Below, piece after piece: positions 50,602 through 58,323 of a DNA stretch of 64,000 nucleotides. Numbering within the stretch: position 1 is the first letter of the stretch; each line of letters begins with the position of its first letter. The notes beneath the pieces are model-generated. The model made no database searches. It was not told the origin of the DNA and saw only the letters and a list, made by a program, of their open reading frames with translations. The DNA lies in NCBI RefSeq assembly GCF_003326475.1, contig NZ_JPWA01000022.1, forward strand, positions 1 through 64,000, written 5' to 3'. The DNA is from Thalassospira xianhensis MCCC 1A02616. GTDB taxonomy: Bacteria > Pseudomonadota > Alphaproteobacteria > Rhodospirillales > Thalassospiraceae. A program made the translations under genes and the position numbers.

Positions 50602-51429
50602 ATGACGTTAAAAGCAGTCGTCAATAATGTGGCGCAAATGCCTGCATCCGCCGACGCAGTTGTTGATATTCAAAAACTGTCGTTGACTTTCCAAACCGCT
50701 GACGGGCCGGTTTATGCCCTGTCCGACGTTGATCTGACGATTGAACGTGGCGATTTCGTTTCCTTTATCGGCCCGTCGGGCTGCGGCAAAACCACGCTGT
50801 TACGCGTGATTGCCGATCTGGAAAAGGCCACGGGTGGCGATATATCGATCAACGGTGTTTCGCCGCAGGAAGCGCGTGAAAACCGTGCCTATGGCTATGT
50901 GTTTCAGGCCCCGGCATTGCTGCCGTGGCGTTCGATTGAACGCAATGTGACCCTGCCGCTGGAAATCATGGAAATTCCTCGCGAAGAACGCATTAAACGG
51001 GGGCATGAGGCTCTTAAACTTGTTGAGCTGAACGGGTTTGAAAAGAAATTCCCGTGGCAGCTTTCAGGTGGGATGCAACAACGCGCATCGATTGCGCGTG
51101 CGCTTAGCTTTGATGCCGATCTGCTTCTGATGGATGAACCGTTCGGGGCTCTCGATGAAATTGTCCGTGACCATTTGAATGAACAGCTTCTGAAATTGTG
51201 GGCCCGGACCAACAAGACGGTGGCCTTTGTCACCCATTCGATCCCCGAGGCAGTTTACCTGTCGACCAAGATCGTTGTGATGTCGCCAAGGCCGGGCCGG
51301 ATCATTGATGTGATCAAAACCGATTTCCCAAAGGATCGCGGTCTTGATATCCGCGAAACGCCAGAATTCTTGGAAGTGGCCCATCGTGTACGTGAAGGGC
51401 TGCGGGCAGGGCATAGCTATGACGAGTAA
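50602..51429 (+). CDS. ABC transporter ATP-binding protein (NitT/TauT class), pyrimidine-related
   Basis: A 275-residue ABC ATPase. Walker A is GPSGCGKTT, the Q-loop is GYVFQAPALLPWRSIERN, the signature is LSGGMQQRASIARALS and Walker B is LLLMDEPFGALDEI; the switch His is in VAFVTHSIPEAVY. This is the NitT/TauT/SsuB class used with THI5-type binding proteins. It heads a four-gene transport set that ends in dihydropyrimidinase, so uptake of a pyrimidine or hydantoin-like base is likely. A TTGACC at 50487-50492 is half of a RutR box only. Confidence 0.9.
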   Translation: MTLKAVVNNVAQMPASADAVVDIQKLSLTFQTADGPVYALSDVDLTIERGDFVSFIGPSGCGKTTLLRVIADLEKATGGDISINGVSPQEARENRAYGYVFQAPALLPWRSIERNVTLPLEIMEIPREERIKRGHEALKLVELNGFEKKFPWQLSGGMQQRASIARALSFDADLLLMDEPFGALDEIVRDHLNEQLLKLWARTNKTVAFVTHSIPEAVYLSTKIVVMSPRPGRIIDVIKTDFPKDRGLDIRETPEFLEVAHRVREGLRAGHSYDE

Positions 51430-52348
51430 TGCCGCAACGATGAATGGGGCGATGGGCGGTGCGTCGCTTTGGTCGCGTTTGATGTCCGGGCAGGCAGGCC
51501 CGGTGACGGTGGTGCTGATTGCGCTGTTTGTGATCTGGTATGTTGGGGCGGTGTTTATGAACGCCCCGACCCAGATTGATCGCTATAACCGCGCCGGCGA
51601 AACCTGGACAACGACGCGTTTGATCGAAGATACGCTGGCACAGGAACGGCCGATCCTTCCGGCCCCGCATCAGGTCGCGCAGGAAATGTATAAAACCATT
51701 TTTGCGACTTCGATCACGTCCAAACGGTCGCTGGTTTACCACACATGGGTGACGCTTTCATCGACCCTGCTGGGGTTTGTGATCGGTACAGCACTTGGCA
51801 TTTTGCTGGCGGTCGGGATCGTTCATGTGGTGACACTTGAAAAAAGCCTGATGCCGTGGGTGATTTCATCCCAGACCATTCCGATCCTTGCGATCGCTCC
51901 GATGATTGTCGTTGTGCTGGGCGCGATTGGACTTAAGGGACTGGTGCCAAAGGCGATCATTTCAACCTATTTGTGTTTCTTCCCGGTGACGATCAGCATG
52001 GTCAAGGGCCTGCGTTCGCCACAGGTGATCCAGCTTGATCTGATGCGGACCTATAACGCATCGAAATGGCAGACTTTCTGGTCGCTTCGCCTGCCATCGG
52101 CGATGCCTTATCTGTTTGCCAGCCTGAAGGTTGCGATTGCGATCAGTCTGGTGGGGGCAATTGTCGGTGAATTGCCGACGGGGGCGCAGGCTGGGTTGGG
52201 CGCGCGTCTTCTGGCCGGGTCTTATTACGGGCAAACCATCCAGATCTGGTCGGCATTGCTGACCGCGGCTTTTGTTGCCGCGATCATGGTGGTGATGGTT
52301 GGATGGTGTGAACGCCGTGTACTTGCCAGAATGGGAGTACGCGGATGA
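51419..52348 (+). CDS. ABC transporter permease (BPD, NitT/TauT class) 1
   Basis: A 309-residue permease with about six hydrophobic segments. It has the coupling-loop motif near EAA (LDLMRTYNASKWQTFWSLRL, PSAMPYLFASLKVAIAISLV). The ATG at 51419 overlaps the ATPase stop by 11 bases, giving translational coupling; the upstream part of the frame is the ATPase gene in another frame. The N-terminus has about 30 polar residues before the first membrane segment. Confidence 0.88.
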   Translation: MTSNAATMNGAMGGASLWSRLMSGQAGPVTVVLIALFVIWYVGAVFMNAPTQIDRYNRAGETWTTTRLIEDTLAQERPILPAPHQVAQEMYKTIFATSITSKRSLVYHTWVTLSSTLLGFVIGTALGILLAVGIVHVVTLEKSLMPWVISSQTIPILAIAPMIVVVLGAIGLKGLVPKAIISTYLCFFPVTISMVKGLRSPQVIQLDLMRTYNASKWQTFWSLRLPSAMPYLFASLKVAIAISLVGAIVGELPTGAQAGLGARLLAGSYYGQTIQIWSALLTAAFVAAIMVVMVGWCERRVLARMGVRG

Positions 52349-53502
52349 CCAAGATCAAACTTGATAAATTCTGTCTGGTTGCGGCGATTGCGGCATTGCT
52401 GGCTTTGATCTTCCCGTTAACCGGAATTGATCCCGACAGCGGAAAACAGATCGCCTTTGTCAGCGACATCCCCGGAATTGCCGTTGCAATGGCGTTGTCT
52501 GTGATCACCGGTGCCGCTTTTACGTGGCTTGGTGTCGGGCGTATTCAGTATGCGGCAATCATTCTGGCGGTGGCGGTGTTTGGTTGCTGGCAGGCGGTTG
52601 GGGCCCTTTACAATCATGGGATTGCCGGACATGCGGCAACCGGTTTCTGGCTGTTCATCCTGTCGCTTTGGGCATTTGTCTGGCGGGGGATCGATGTTGT
52701 TGCACGCTACCGCAGCCTTGAAACTGCCAAACAGCAATCAGCCAATATTCTGGTGCCAATCGCGTTTGGTATCTGGTTGCTGTTTCTTTGGGAGGTGATC
52801 GTGGCGGGCTTTGGCGTGCCGCAGGTTTTGCTTCCTGCGCCAAGTGCCATCGGGCTTCGTTTCATCAGTTCGACCGACATTCTGGCAGCAGATTTCCATC
52901 AGACCTTCATCAAGGCCGTGATCAGCGGCTATGTGATCGGTTGCGGCAGTGCCTTTATCGTGGCGATTGCGGTGGATCGGGTGCCGTTCCTGAAACGGGG
53001 GCTTTTGCCGCTGGGCAATATGGTGTCTGCCCTGCCGATCATCGGTGTGGCACCGATCATGGTGATGTGGTTCGGGTTTGACTGGCAATCCAAGGCGGCA
53101 GTGATCGTGATCATGACGTTTTTCCCGATGCTGGTGAATACCGTGACCGGGTTGAATGCTGCAGGCGCGCTTGAGAAGGACCTGATGGCGACTTATGCGT
53201 CCGGTTACTGGTCGACCCTGTTTCGGTTGCGGCTACCAGCCGCAATGCCGTTTGTCTTTAATGCACTTAAAATCAACTCCACGCTGGCGCTGATTGGCGC
53301 CATCGTTGCCGAATTTTTCGGCACCCCGATTGTGGGCATGGGATTCCGGATATCGACAGAAGTCGGGCGGATGAATGTCGATATGGTCTGGGCGGAAATT
53401 GCATTGGCGGCCCTAGCGGGGACCGCCTTTTACGGAGCTGTGGCCTACGTCGAAAGAAAGGCGACGTCATGGCATCCGTCATTTCGGGTACGCCGCCATT
53501 AA
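52345..53502 (+). CDS. ABC transporter permease (BPD, NitT/TauT class) 2
   Basis: A 385-residue permease, longer than the usual 260. It has extra N-terminal membrane segments (about residues 10-125) before the standard permease domain. The coupling loop is LEKDLMATYASGYWSTLFRL, and PAAMPFVFNALKINSTLALI follows. The ATG overlaps the previous stop (ATGA). The N-terminal extension of about three or four hydrophobic helices is shared with some alphaproteobacterial pyrimidine permeases (from memory). It pairs with permease 1 as a heterodimer. Confidence 0.87.
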   Translation: MTKIKLDKFCLVAAIAALLALIFPLTGIDPDSGKQIAFVSDIPGIAVAMALSVITGAAFTWLGVGRIQYAAIILAVAVFGCWQAVGALYNHGIAGHAATGFWLFILSLWAFVWRGIDVVARYRSLETAKQQSANILVPIAFGIWLLFLWEVIVAGFGVPQVLLPAPSAIGLRFISSTDILAADFHQTFIKAVISGYVIGCGSAFIVAIAVDRVPFLKRGLLPLGNMVSALPIIGVAPIMVMWFGFDWQSKAAVIVIMTFFPMLVNTVTGLNAAGALEKDLMATYASGYWSTLFRLRLPAAMPFVFNALKINSTLALIGAIVAEFFGTPIVGMGFRISTEVGRMNVDMVWAEIALAALAGTAFYGAVAYVERKATSWHPSFRVRRH

Positions 53503-53561
53503 AGGCATCAAAAGACGGCCCGTCGGGAGGACTTGACAATAACCTGAGGAGACATCGACGA

Positions 53562-54548
53562 ATGAAGAAAATATTTGCGACTGCGTTAGGGTTAAGTGTC
53601 GGTATGGCATCGTTTTCGGCGATGGCAGCGGACGAAGTCACCCTGCAGCTTAAATGGGTAACCCAGGCACAGTTCGCCGGTTACTATGTGGCGCAGGACA
53701 AGGGGTTCTATGAAGAAGCCGGTCTTGACGTCACGATCAATCCGGGCGGCCCGGACATTGCCCCGCCACAGGTTATTGCCGGTGGTGGTGCCGATGTGAT
53801 TGTCGACTGGATGCCATCCGCACTGGCATCGCGAGAAAAGGGTGTTGCGCTGGTAAACATTGCGCAGCCCTTTGCCAAGTCGGGCATGATGCTGACCTGC
53901 CTTAAGGAAACCGGGGTTGAAAGCCCGGATGATTTCCCGGGCCGGACGCTTGGCGTCTGGTTCTTTGGCAACGAATATCCTTTCCTGAGCTGGATGTCGA
54001 AGCTTGGCATTCCGACCGATGGCAGCGAAAAGGGTGTTACGGTTCTGAAACAGGGCTTTAACGTTGATCCGCTGTTGCAAAAGCAGGCCGATTGCATTTC
54101 AACAATGACCTATAACGAATACTGGCAGGTCATTGATGCCGGTATCACCGAAGATCAGCTTAAGGTCTTCAAATACGAAGATCAGGGTGTCGCGACGCTT
54201 GAAGACGGCCTTTATGTTCTTGAAGACAATCTGAAAGACGAGGCATTTGTCGAGAAGATGGGCCGCTTTGTTGCTGCGAGCATGAAAGGCTGGCAGTGGG
54301 CAAAGGAAAACCCGGAAGACGCCGCAATGATCGTTCTGGATAACGACGCAACCGGTGCCCAGACAGAAAAGCATCAGATCCGCATGATGCAGGAAATCGC
54401 CAAGCTGCTGGATGACGACGGAAAGCTTGACGAAGCGGCCTATCAGCGCACCGTCGATAGCCTTCTGTCGGGCGGTTCCGACCCGGTTATCACCAAAAAG
54501 CCGGAGGGTGCCTGGACCCACGCCGTTACCGACAAGGCGTCGATGTAA
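53562..54548 (+). CDS. ABC transporter substrate-binding protein, NMT1/THI5 type
   Basis: A 328-residue secreted protein. The signal peptide is about 23 residues (MKKIFATALGLSVGMASFSA, cleaved before DEVTLQL). The mature start LQLKWVTQAQFAGYYVAQDK with GFYEEAGLDVTI is the NMT1/THI5 signature of pyrimidine-moiety binding proteins; GGGADVIVDWMPSALASREK follows. The start has GAGGAGA upstream; the frame further upstream overlaps the permease gene. Gene order permease-permease-SBP-dihydropyrimidinase points to a pyrimidine, dihydropyrimidine or hydantoin ligand. Confidence 0.9.
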   Translation: MKKIFATALGLSVGMASFSAMAADEVTLQLKWVTQAQFAGYYVAQDKGFYEEAGLDVTINPGGPDIAPPQVIAGGGADVIVDWMPSALASREKGVALVNIAQPFAKSGMMLTCLKETGVESPDDFPGRTLGVWFFGNEYPFLSWMSKLGIPTDGSEKGVTVLKQGFNVDPLLQKQADCISTMTYNEYWQVIDAGITEDQLKVFKYEDQGVATLEDGLYVLEDNLKDEAFVEKMGRFVAASMKGWQWAKENPEDAAMIVLDNDATGAQTEKHQIRMMQEIAKLLDDDGKLDEAAYQRTVDSLLSGGSDPVITKKPEGAWTHAVTDKASM

Positions 54549-54559
54549 CGATCCGATCC

Positions 54560-54596
54560 TGTCACCCAGCAGGTGTAACTGACCTGCCGGGTGACA
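54560..54596 (+). repeat. Long intercistronic hairpin between the binding-protein and dihydropyrimidinase genes
   Basis: TGTCACCC and GCAGGT (54560-54567, 54569-54574) pair with ACCTGC and GGGTGACA (54582-54587, 54589-54596), 14 pairs with one A-C mismatch. No T-run follows. It probably protects the binding-protein part of the message. Confidence 0.7.
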
Positions 54597-54689
54597 AGCC
54601 ATCTGACGAAACTGAAAACGGGCAGGGATGCCGGGGCTTTCCCGCAATTTTCCGGGCCTTACGACAGACTGACAGACAAGGAGCCACCC

Positions 54690-56141
54690 ATGTCCATGGT
54701 TATTCGTGGCGGAACAATCGTTACCGCCGATCTGACATACAAATCCGATATCCTGATTGAAGATGGCAAGATCGCCGCGATCGGTCAGAACCTGACCGGG
54801 GACAAGGTTGTTGATGCCGACGGCTGCTATGTCATGCCCGGCGGGATTGACCCGCACACCCATCTTGAAATGCCCTTTATGGGCACTTATTCCGAAGACG
54901 ATTTTGAAAGTGGCACCAAGGCGGCGGTTGCCGGTGGCACAACCATGGTTGTTGATTTCTGCCTGCCGGCACCCAATCAGTCGCTGCTTGAAGCGCTTCA
55001 GGCGTGGGACAACAAATCGACCAAGGCGGTTTGCGATTATTCTTTCCACATGGCGATCACATGGTGGGGCGAGCAGGTCTTTGACGAGATGAAAATCGTT
55101 GTCGAAGAAAAGGGGATCAACACCTTCAAGCATTTCATGGCCTATAAGGGCGCTTTGATGGTCGATGATGATGAAATGTTTGCATCTTTCTCGCGCTGCT
55201 CGGAACTCGGCGCGATGCCGCTGGTGCATGCCGAAAACGGCGATGTGGTCGCGACCCTTCAGCAACGTCTGCTTGAAGCGGGTAATAACGGGCCCGAAGC
55301 GCACGCCTATTCCCGGCCTGTCGATGTCGAAGGTGAGGCGTGCAACCGTGCGATCATGATTGCTGATATGGCCAATGTGCCGCTTTATATCGTGCATGTG
55401 TCCTGTGAACCGGCGCACGAAGCCATTCGTCGCGCGCGAGCCAATGGCAAACGCGTGTTTGGTGAACCGCTGATCCAGCATCTGATTCTGGATGAAAGTG
55501 AATATGCGAACGCGGACTGGGATCACGCGGCCCGTCGCGTCATGTCCCCGCCTTTCCGCAGCAAACTGCATCAGGATGGTCTTTGGAACGGTCTGGCATC
55601 CGGTAGCCTGCAGGTCGTTGCGACCGACCATTGTGCCTTTACGACAAAGCAGAAACGTATGGGCGTTGGTGATTTTACCAAAATCCCGAACGGGACTGGT
55701 GGTCTTGAAGACCGCATGCCATTGCTGTGGACCTATGGCGTGAATACCGGTCGTCTGACGATGAATGAATTCGTGGCAGTGACTTCGACCAATATCGCCA
55801 AAATCCTGAATGTCTATCCGCGCAAAGGGGCAATCCTTGTGGGCGCTGATGCGGACCTTGTCGTCTGGGATCCGAAGGCATCGAAAACCATTACTGCCAA
55901 ACATCAGCAGTCTGCCATCGATTACAACGTGTTCGAAGGACATGAAGTCACCGGTCTGCCGCGCTACACCATAAGCCGGGGCCGGATTGCCGCCGAGGAG
56001 GGCGTTGTCGTTGGCAAATGCGGTGATGGGGAGTTCGTCCCGCGTGAACCGTATCCGGCGGTTAACAAGGCGCTGTCAAAATGGAAGGAACTCACGTCTC
56101 CGCGCAAGGTGGAACGCAGCGGAATTCCAGCGGGCGTGTGA
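54690..56141 (+). CDS. hydA: Dihydropyrimidinase / D-hydantoinase
   Basis: A 483-residue cyclic amidohydrolase. Metal ligands are in PGGIDPHTHLEMPF (His-x-His), the carbamylated Lys of FKHFMAYKGAL, PLVHAENGD (His), YIVHVSCEPAHEA (His) and VVATDHCAFTTKQK (Asp). All are present, so it should be active. It opens dihydrouracil to N-carbamoyl-beta-alanine, between PreTA and the ureidopropionases. ATG 54690 is set by AAGGAG at 54679-54684. It is the last gene of the transport operon and ends in a terminator at 56168-56197. Confidence 0.93.
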   Translation: MSMVIRGGTIVTADLTYKSDILIEDGKIAAIGQNLTGDKVVDADGCYVMPGGIDPHTHLEMPFMGTYSEDDFESGTKAAVAGGTTMVVDFCLPAPNQSLLEALQAWDNKSTKAVCDYSFHMAITWWGEQVFDEMKIVVEEKGINTFKHFMAYKGALMVDDDEMFASFSRCSELGAMPLVHAENGDVVATLQQRLLEAGNNGPEAHAYSRPVDVEGEACNRAIMIADMANVPLYIVHVSCEPAHEAIRRARANGKRVFGEPLIQHLILDESEYANADWDHAARRVMSPPFRSKLHQDGLWNGLASGSLQVVATDHCAFTTKQKRMGVGDFTKIPNGTGGLEDRMPLLWTYGVNTGRLTMNEFVAVTSTNIAKILNVYPRKGAILVGADADLVVWDPKASKTITAKHQQSAIDYNVFEGHEVTGLPRYTISRGRIAAEEGVVVGKCGDGEFVPREPYPAVNKALSKWKELTSPRKVERSGIPAGV

Positions 56142-56167
56142 TTTGATCCGCACTCAAGGGGATTTGG

Positions 56168-56199
56168 AAAGCGGGCGGCTTGAGGGCCGCCCGCTTTAT
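56168..56199. terminator. Bidirectional terminator between hydA and gdx
   Basis: AAAGCGGGCGGC (56168-56179) pairs perfectly with GCCGCCCGCTTT (56186-56197). It ends hydA on the plus strand and gdx on the minus strand. Confidence 0.93.
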
Positions 56200-56520
56200 T
56201 CAGGCAGGTTGGAAAAGCTTTAGCCCGATGATTCCCACAAGGATAAGGCCAATGGACATGATCCTTGCAAAGCTAAGGGCTTCGCCAAGGACGATTATGC
56301 CAAATATCACCGCGCCAACCGCACCGATCCCGGTCCATATCGCGTAAGCGGTGCCAAGCGGAATGCTGCGCATGGCAAAGGTCAGAAGCCAAAAGCTTCC
56401 GGCCATGGTAATCAGGGTGAAAATTGTCGGAACGGGTCTGGTAAAACCATCGGAATATTTAAGACCAGCAGCCCAACAGACTTCGAGAATTCCGGCCAAA
56501 AGCAATGCAATCCAAGCCAT
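56200..56520 (-). CDS. gdx: Guanidinium exporter Gdx (SugE-type SMR protein)
   Basis: A 106-residue small multidrug resistance protein with four membrane helices. The opening [20 protein letters not shown] carries the essential membrane Glu. [20 protein letters not shown] and GIIGLKL match the SugE/Gdx branch rather than EmrE. Gdx exports guanidinium in exchange for protons. The start at 56520 has a strong AAGGAGG site; ATG 56538 is the alternative. A guanidine-II riboswitch lies just upstream, which independently supports guanidinium as the substrate. Confidence 0.93.
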   Translation of the reverse strand: MAWIALLLAGILEVCWAAGLKYSDGFTRPVPTIFTLITMAGSFWLLTFAMRSIPLGTAYAIWTGIGAVGAVIFGIIVLGEALSFARIMSIGLILVGIIGLKLFQPA

Positions 56521-56539
56521 AACGGCCTCCTTGTTCAAA

Positions 56540-56584
56540 GGGGCCGTCCCCGGTCGTCATCATCAGGCGTATTCGGTCGTCCGA
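56540..56584 (-). promoter_or_regulatory. Guanidine-II (mini-ykkC) riboswitch
   Basis: On the minus strand, two short hairpins with ACGR tetraloops lie in tandem: TCGG-ACGA-CCGA (56584-56573) and GGGG-ACGG-CCCC (56551-56540), 21 bases apart. Two ACGR-loop hairpins in tandem are the defining feature of the guanidine-II class. The second hairpin sits about 9 bases before the AAGGAGG of gdx, so ligand binding probably controls ribosome access. Stems are short (4 bp each), which is allowed in the class. I assigned it by motif and context; no covariance score was run. Confidence 0.85.
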
Positions 56585-56709
56585 TCGCGTGACAGCAAGC
56601 TGTCATTGTCTTTGACCCGAATATAAAGGCAAAATACTCCCACGGCAAATGCCCCGTGGGCAATGCTGCCATGTCACCCTGATCAGAATAAACGGACGTA
56701 ATCCCGCCG

Positions 56710-57360
56710 ATGCCAGCCAAAGCAAACAGCATATCCAATGACCCGAGAGTCGCCGGATTGATCTTGGCCGGGGGCGAGGGGCGACGTATGGGCGGGAACA
56801 AGCCGTTTCGGGAACTGGCAGGCAAGCCATTGATTGCGCATGCGATCAGGGCAGCCGCCCTGCAATGCAACCATCTGATGATTTCAAGTAACCAAGACGC
56901 ATCGTTGTTTGGAGCATTTAATTTGCCGGTCATCCCGGACAAACCCGAACCGGGGCACGGGCCGTTGGGCGGTATTCTGGGGGGATTGTCGGCATTGCCC
57001 GATGATATCGACTGGCTGGTCTCGTTCCCGGTCGACTGCCCGATTGTGCCCAACGATATGGCCCTGCAATTGATCGAGGCTGCGACAGATACGGGAAAAA
57101 AAGCAGCCTTTGCCAGTCATGCCGGGCGGCACCATTATCTGTCGGCCGTTTGGCATCGCGATACGGGCGAGATCATTATGCGTCAATTGGCGGCAGATGA
57201 CCGCCGTGTTGGCGGGGCCTTGCTCGTTGCCAATGCTGTTGTCGTCGATTTCCCGGTTGGACCGAGTCAAAGCACGCCCTTTATCAATATCAATACACCA
57301 ACCGACCTGAATGCGATGGATGCCGTTCTGGCAAGCCTGATCAATCTGTCTGATCGATAA
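56710..57360 (+). CDS. mobA: Molybdenum cofactor guanylyltransferase
   Basis: A 216-residue nucleotidyltransferase. The N-terminal GLILAGGEGRRMGGNKPFRE is the GTP/Mg site of MobA; PGHGPLGGILGGLSAL and the Asp of SFPVDCPIVP are the next conserved blocks. It attaches GMP to molybdopterin to make the guanine-dinucleotide cofactor. The C-terminal FININTPTDLNAMD is also typical. It is divergent from gdx, and its stop abuts the stop of the next (convergent) gene. Confidence 0.9.
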   Translation: MPAKANSISNDPRVAGLILAGGEGRRMGGNKPFRELAGKPLIAHAIRAAALQCNHLMISSNQDASLFGAFNLPVIPDKPEPGHGPLGGILGGLSALPDDIDWLVSFPVDCPIVPNDMALQLIEAATDTGKKAAFASHAGRHHYLSAVWHRDTGEIIMRQLAADDRRVGGALLVANAVVVDFPVGPSQSTPFININTPTDLNAMDAVLASLINLSDR

Positions 57361-58209
57361 TCAGCGAACGGCACAGGGGCGCCAAGGCTTCCAAGCTTTG
57401 TAATCGGCAAAGAAGTCAGACAGGAACTGGTCGACATTGGCCCGGTTTTGAGCGCGTGCGGCGGGTTTAAGGTCCTCGTCATATTTCGCGCAGGTCCGCT
57501 CGACCGCCATGCCGATTTCTTTCCAATCGACATTGGCCGCATGGCCGGGCAGGCCGGATGCGATTGCACACCAGCCGACAGCCCCGACGCGGTCATCCTT
57601 TTCGCGCGAAATTTCGGCAAGATAGGCGGCAGCGCGCAGTTCGCCTTTTTCAGCCGCGGCGGAAAGATAGCTGATGCGGTCCTCGTCGTTTTCGGCAAAG
57701 CGGGTGGCAAGCAGGGTTGCCGCCCGCGGGTCTCCTTCGTTCCAGGCATCCGCCAAAAGTTCTTTTGCATGCGCCTTGTCGCCTTGGTCAATCGCATCAA
57801 GGGCAAGCCACAGCATGGCCTGTGTCTGTTTTTGTTCGGCGGCGGTCATGTAAAGCGACTTGATGTTTTCCTTATCACCATTCGTTGCTTCCAACCGGCG
57901 GGCAAGAACCATGCTGGCGTCGGGTTGGGCGTTATTGGCGGCGGATTCCATCATGGCCCAGCCCGCAGTCTGATCGGTTGGCACACCGATGCCGTTGATC
58001 ATCTGGCAGGACAGCAGATATTGCGCGGTGGCATTGCCTTGTTCGGCAAGCGGCGCAAAGGTTTTGGCCGAGGATTCGAAATTGCCGTGACGATAGGAAT
58101 TCACCCCTTCATCAAGCGGGGAAGCGGCAGGTGCCGTCGCCATCAGGCACAGTGTGACGCCTGCCGTGACGGCCGAGAATTTCAGGATATGCGCGATCGA
58201 ATTTTTCAT
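57361..58209 (-). CDS. Sel1/TPR-like repeat secreted protein
   Basis: A 282-residue secreted protein. The signal peptide is about 29 residues (FSAVTAGVTLCLMATAPAAA-like, ending before SPLDEG). Helical repeats of Sel1 type follow (YRHGNFESSAKTFAPLAEQG, NATAQYLLSCQMINGIGVPT, GWAMMESAANNAQPDA, SYLSAAAEKGELRAAAYLAE). Such proteins mediate envelope protein-protein contacts. No partner is evident; it is convergent with mobA without a spacer and upstream of no operon. Confidence 0.75.
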   Translation of the reverse strand: MKNSIAHILKFSAVTAGVTLCLMATAPAASPLDEGVNSYRHGNFESSAKTFAPLAEQGNATAQYLLSCQMINGIGVPTDQTAGWAMMESAANNAQPDASMVLARRLEATNGDKENIKSLYMTAAEQKQTQAMLWLALDAIDQGDKAHAKELLADAWNEGDPRAATLLATRFAENDEDRISYLSAAAEKGELRAAAYLAEISREKDDRVGAVGWCAIASGLPGHAANVDWKEIGMAVERTCAKYDEDLKPAARAQNRANVDQFLSDFFADYKAWKPWRPCAVR

Positions 58210-58323
58210 GCTGTTTCCTGTGTATCGTTTTTTGTTGGTTAATGAAACCGGACGAAAAAATTCCGGGACCCGACCGTGACGTTCGGGGGAAGGGCATCCT
58301 TATCGGGCCCCGGATAGGTGCGC

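Noticed and set aside
54099-55943. 614-codon minus-strand frame opposite the binding-protein and dihydropyrimidinase genes
   Set aside because: The plus strand encodes two clear families with all catalytic residues; the minus frame is a codon-bias shadow.
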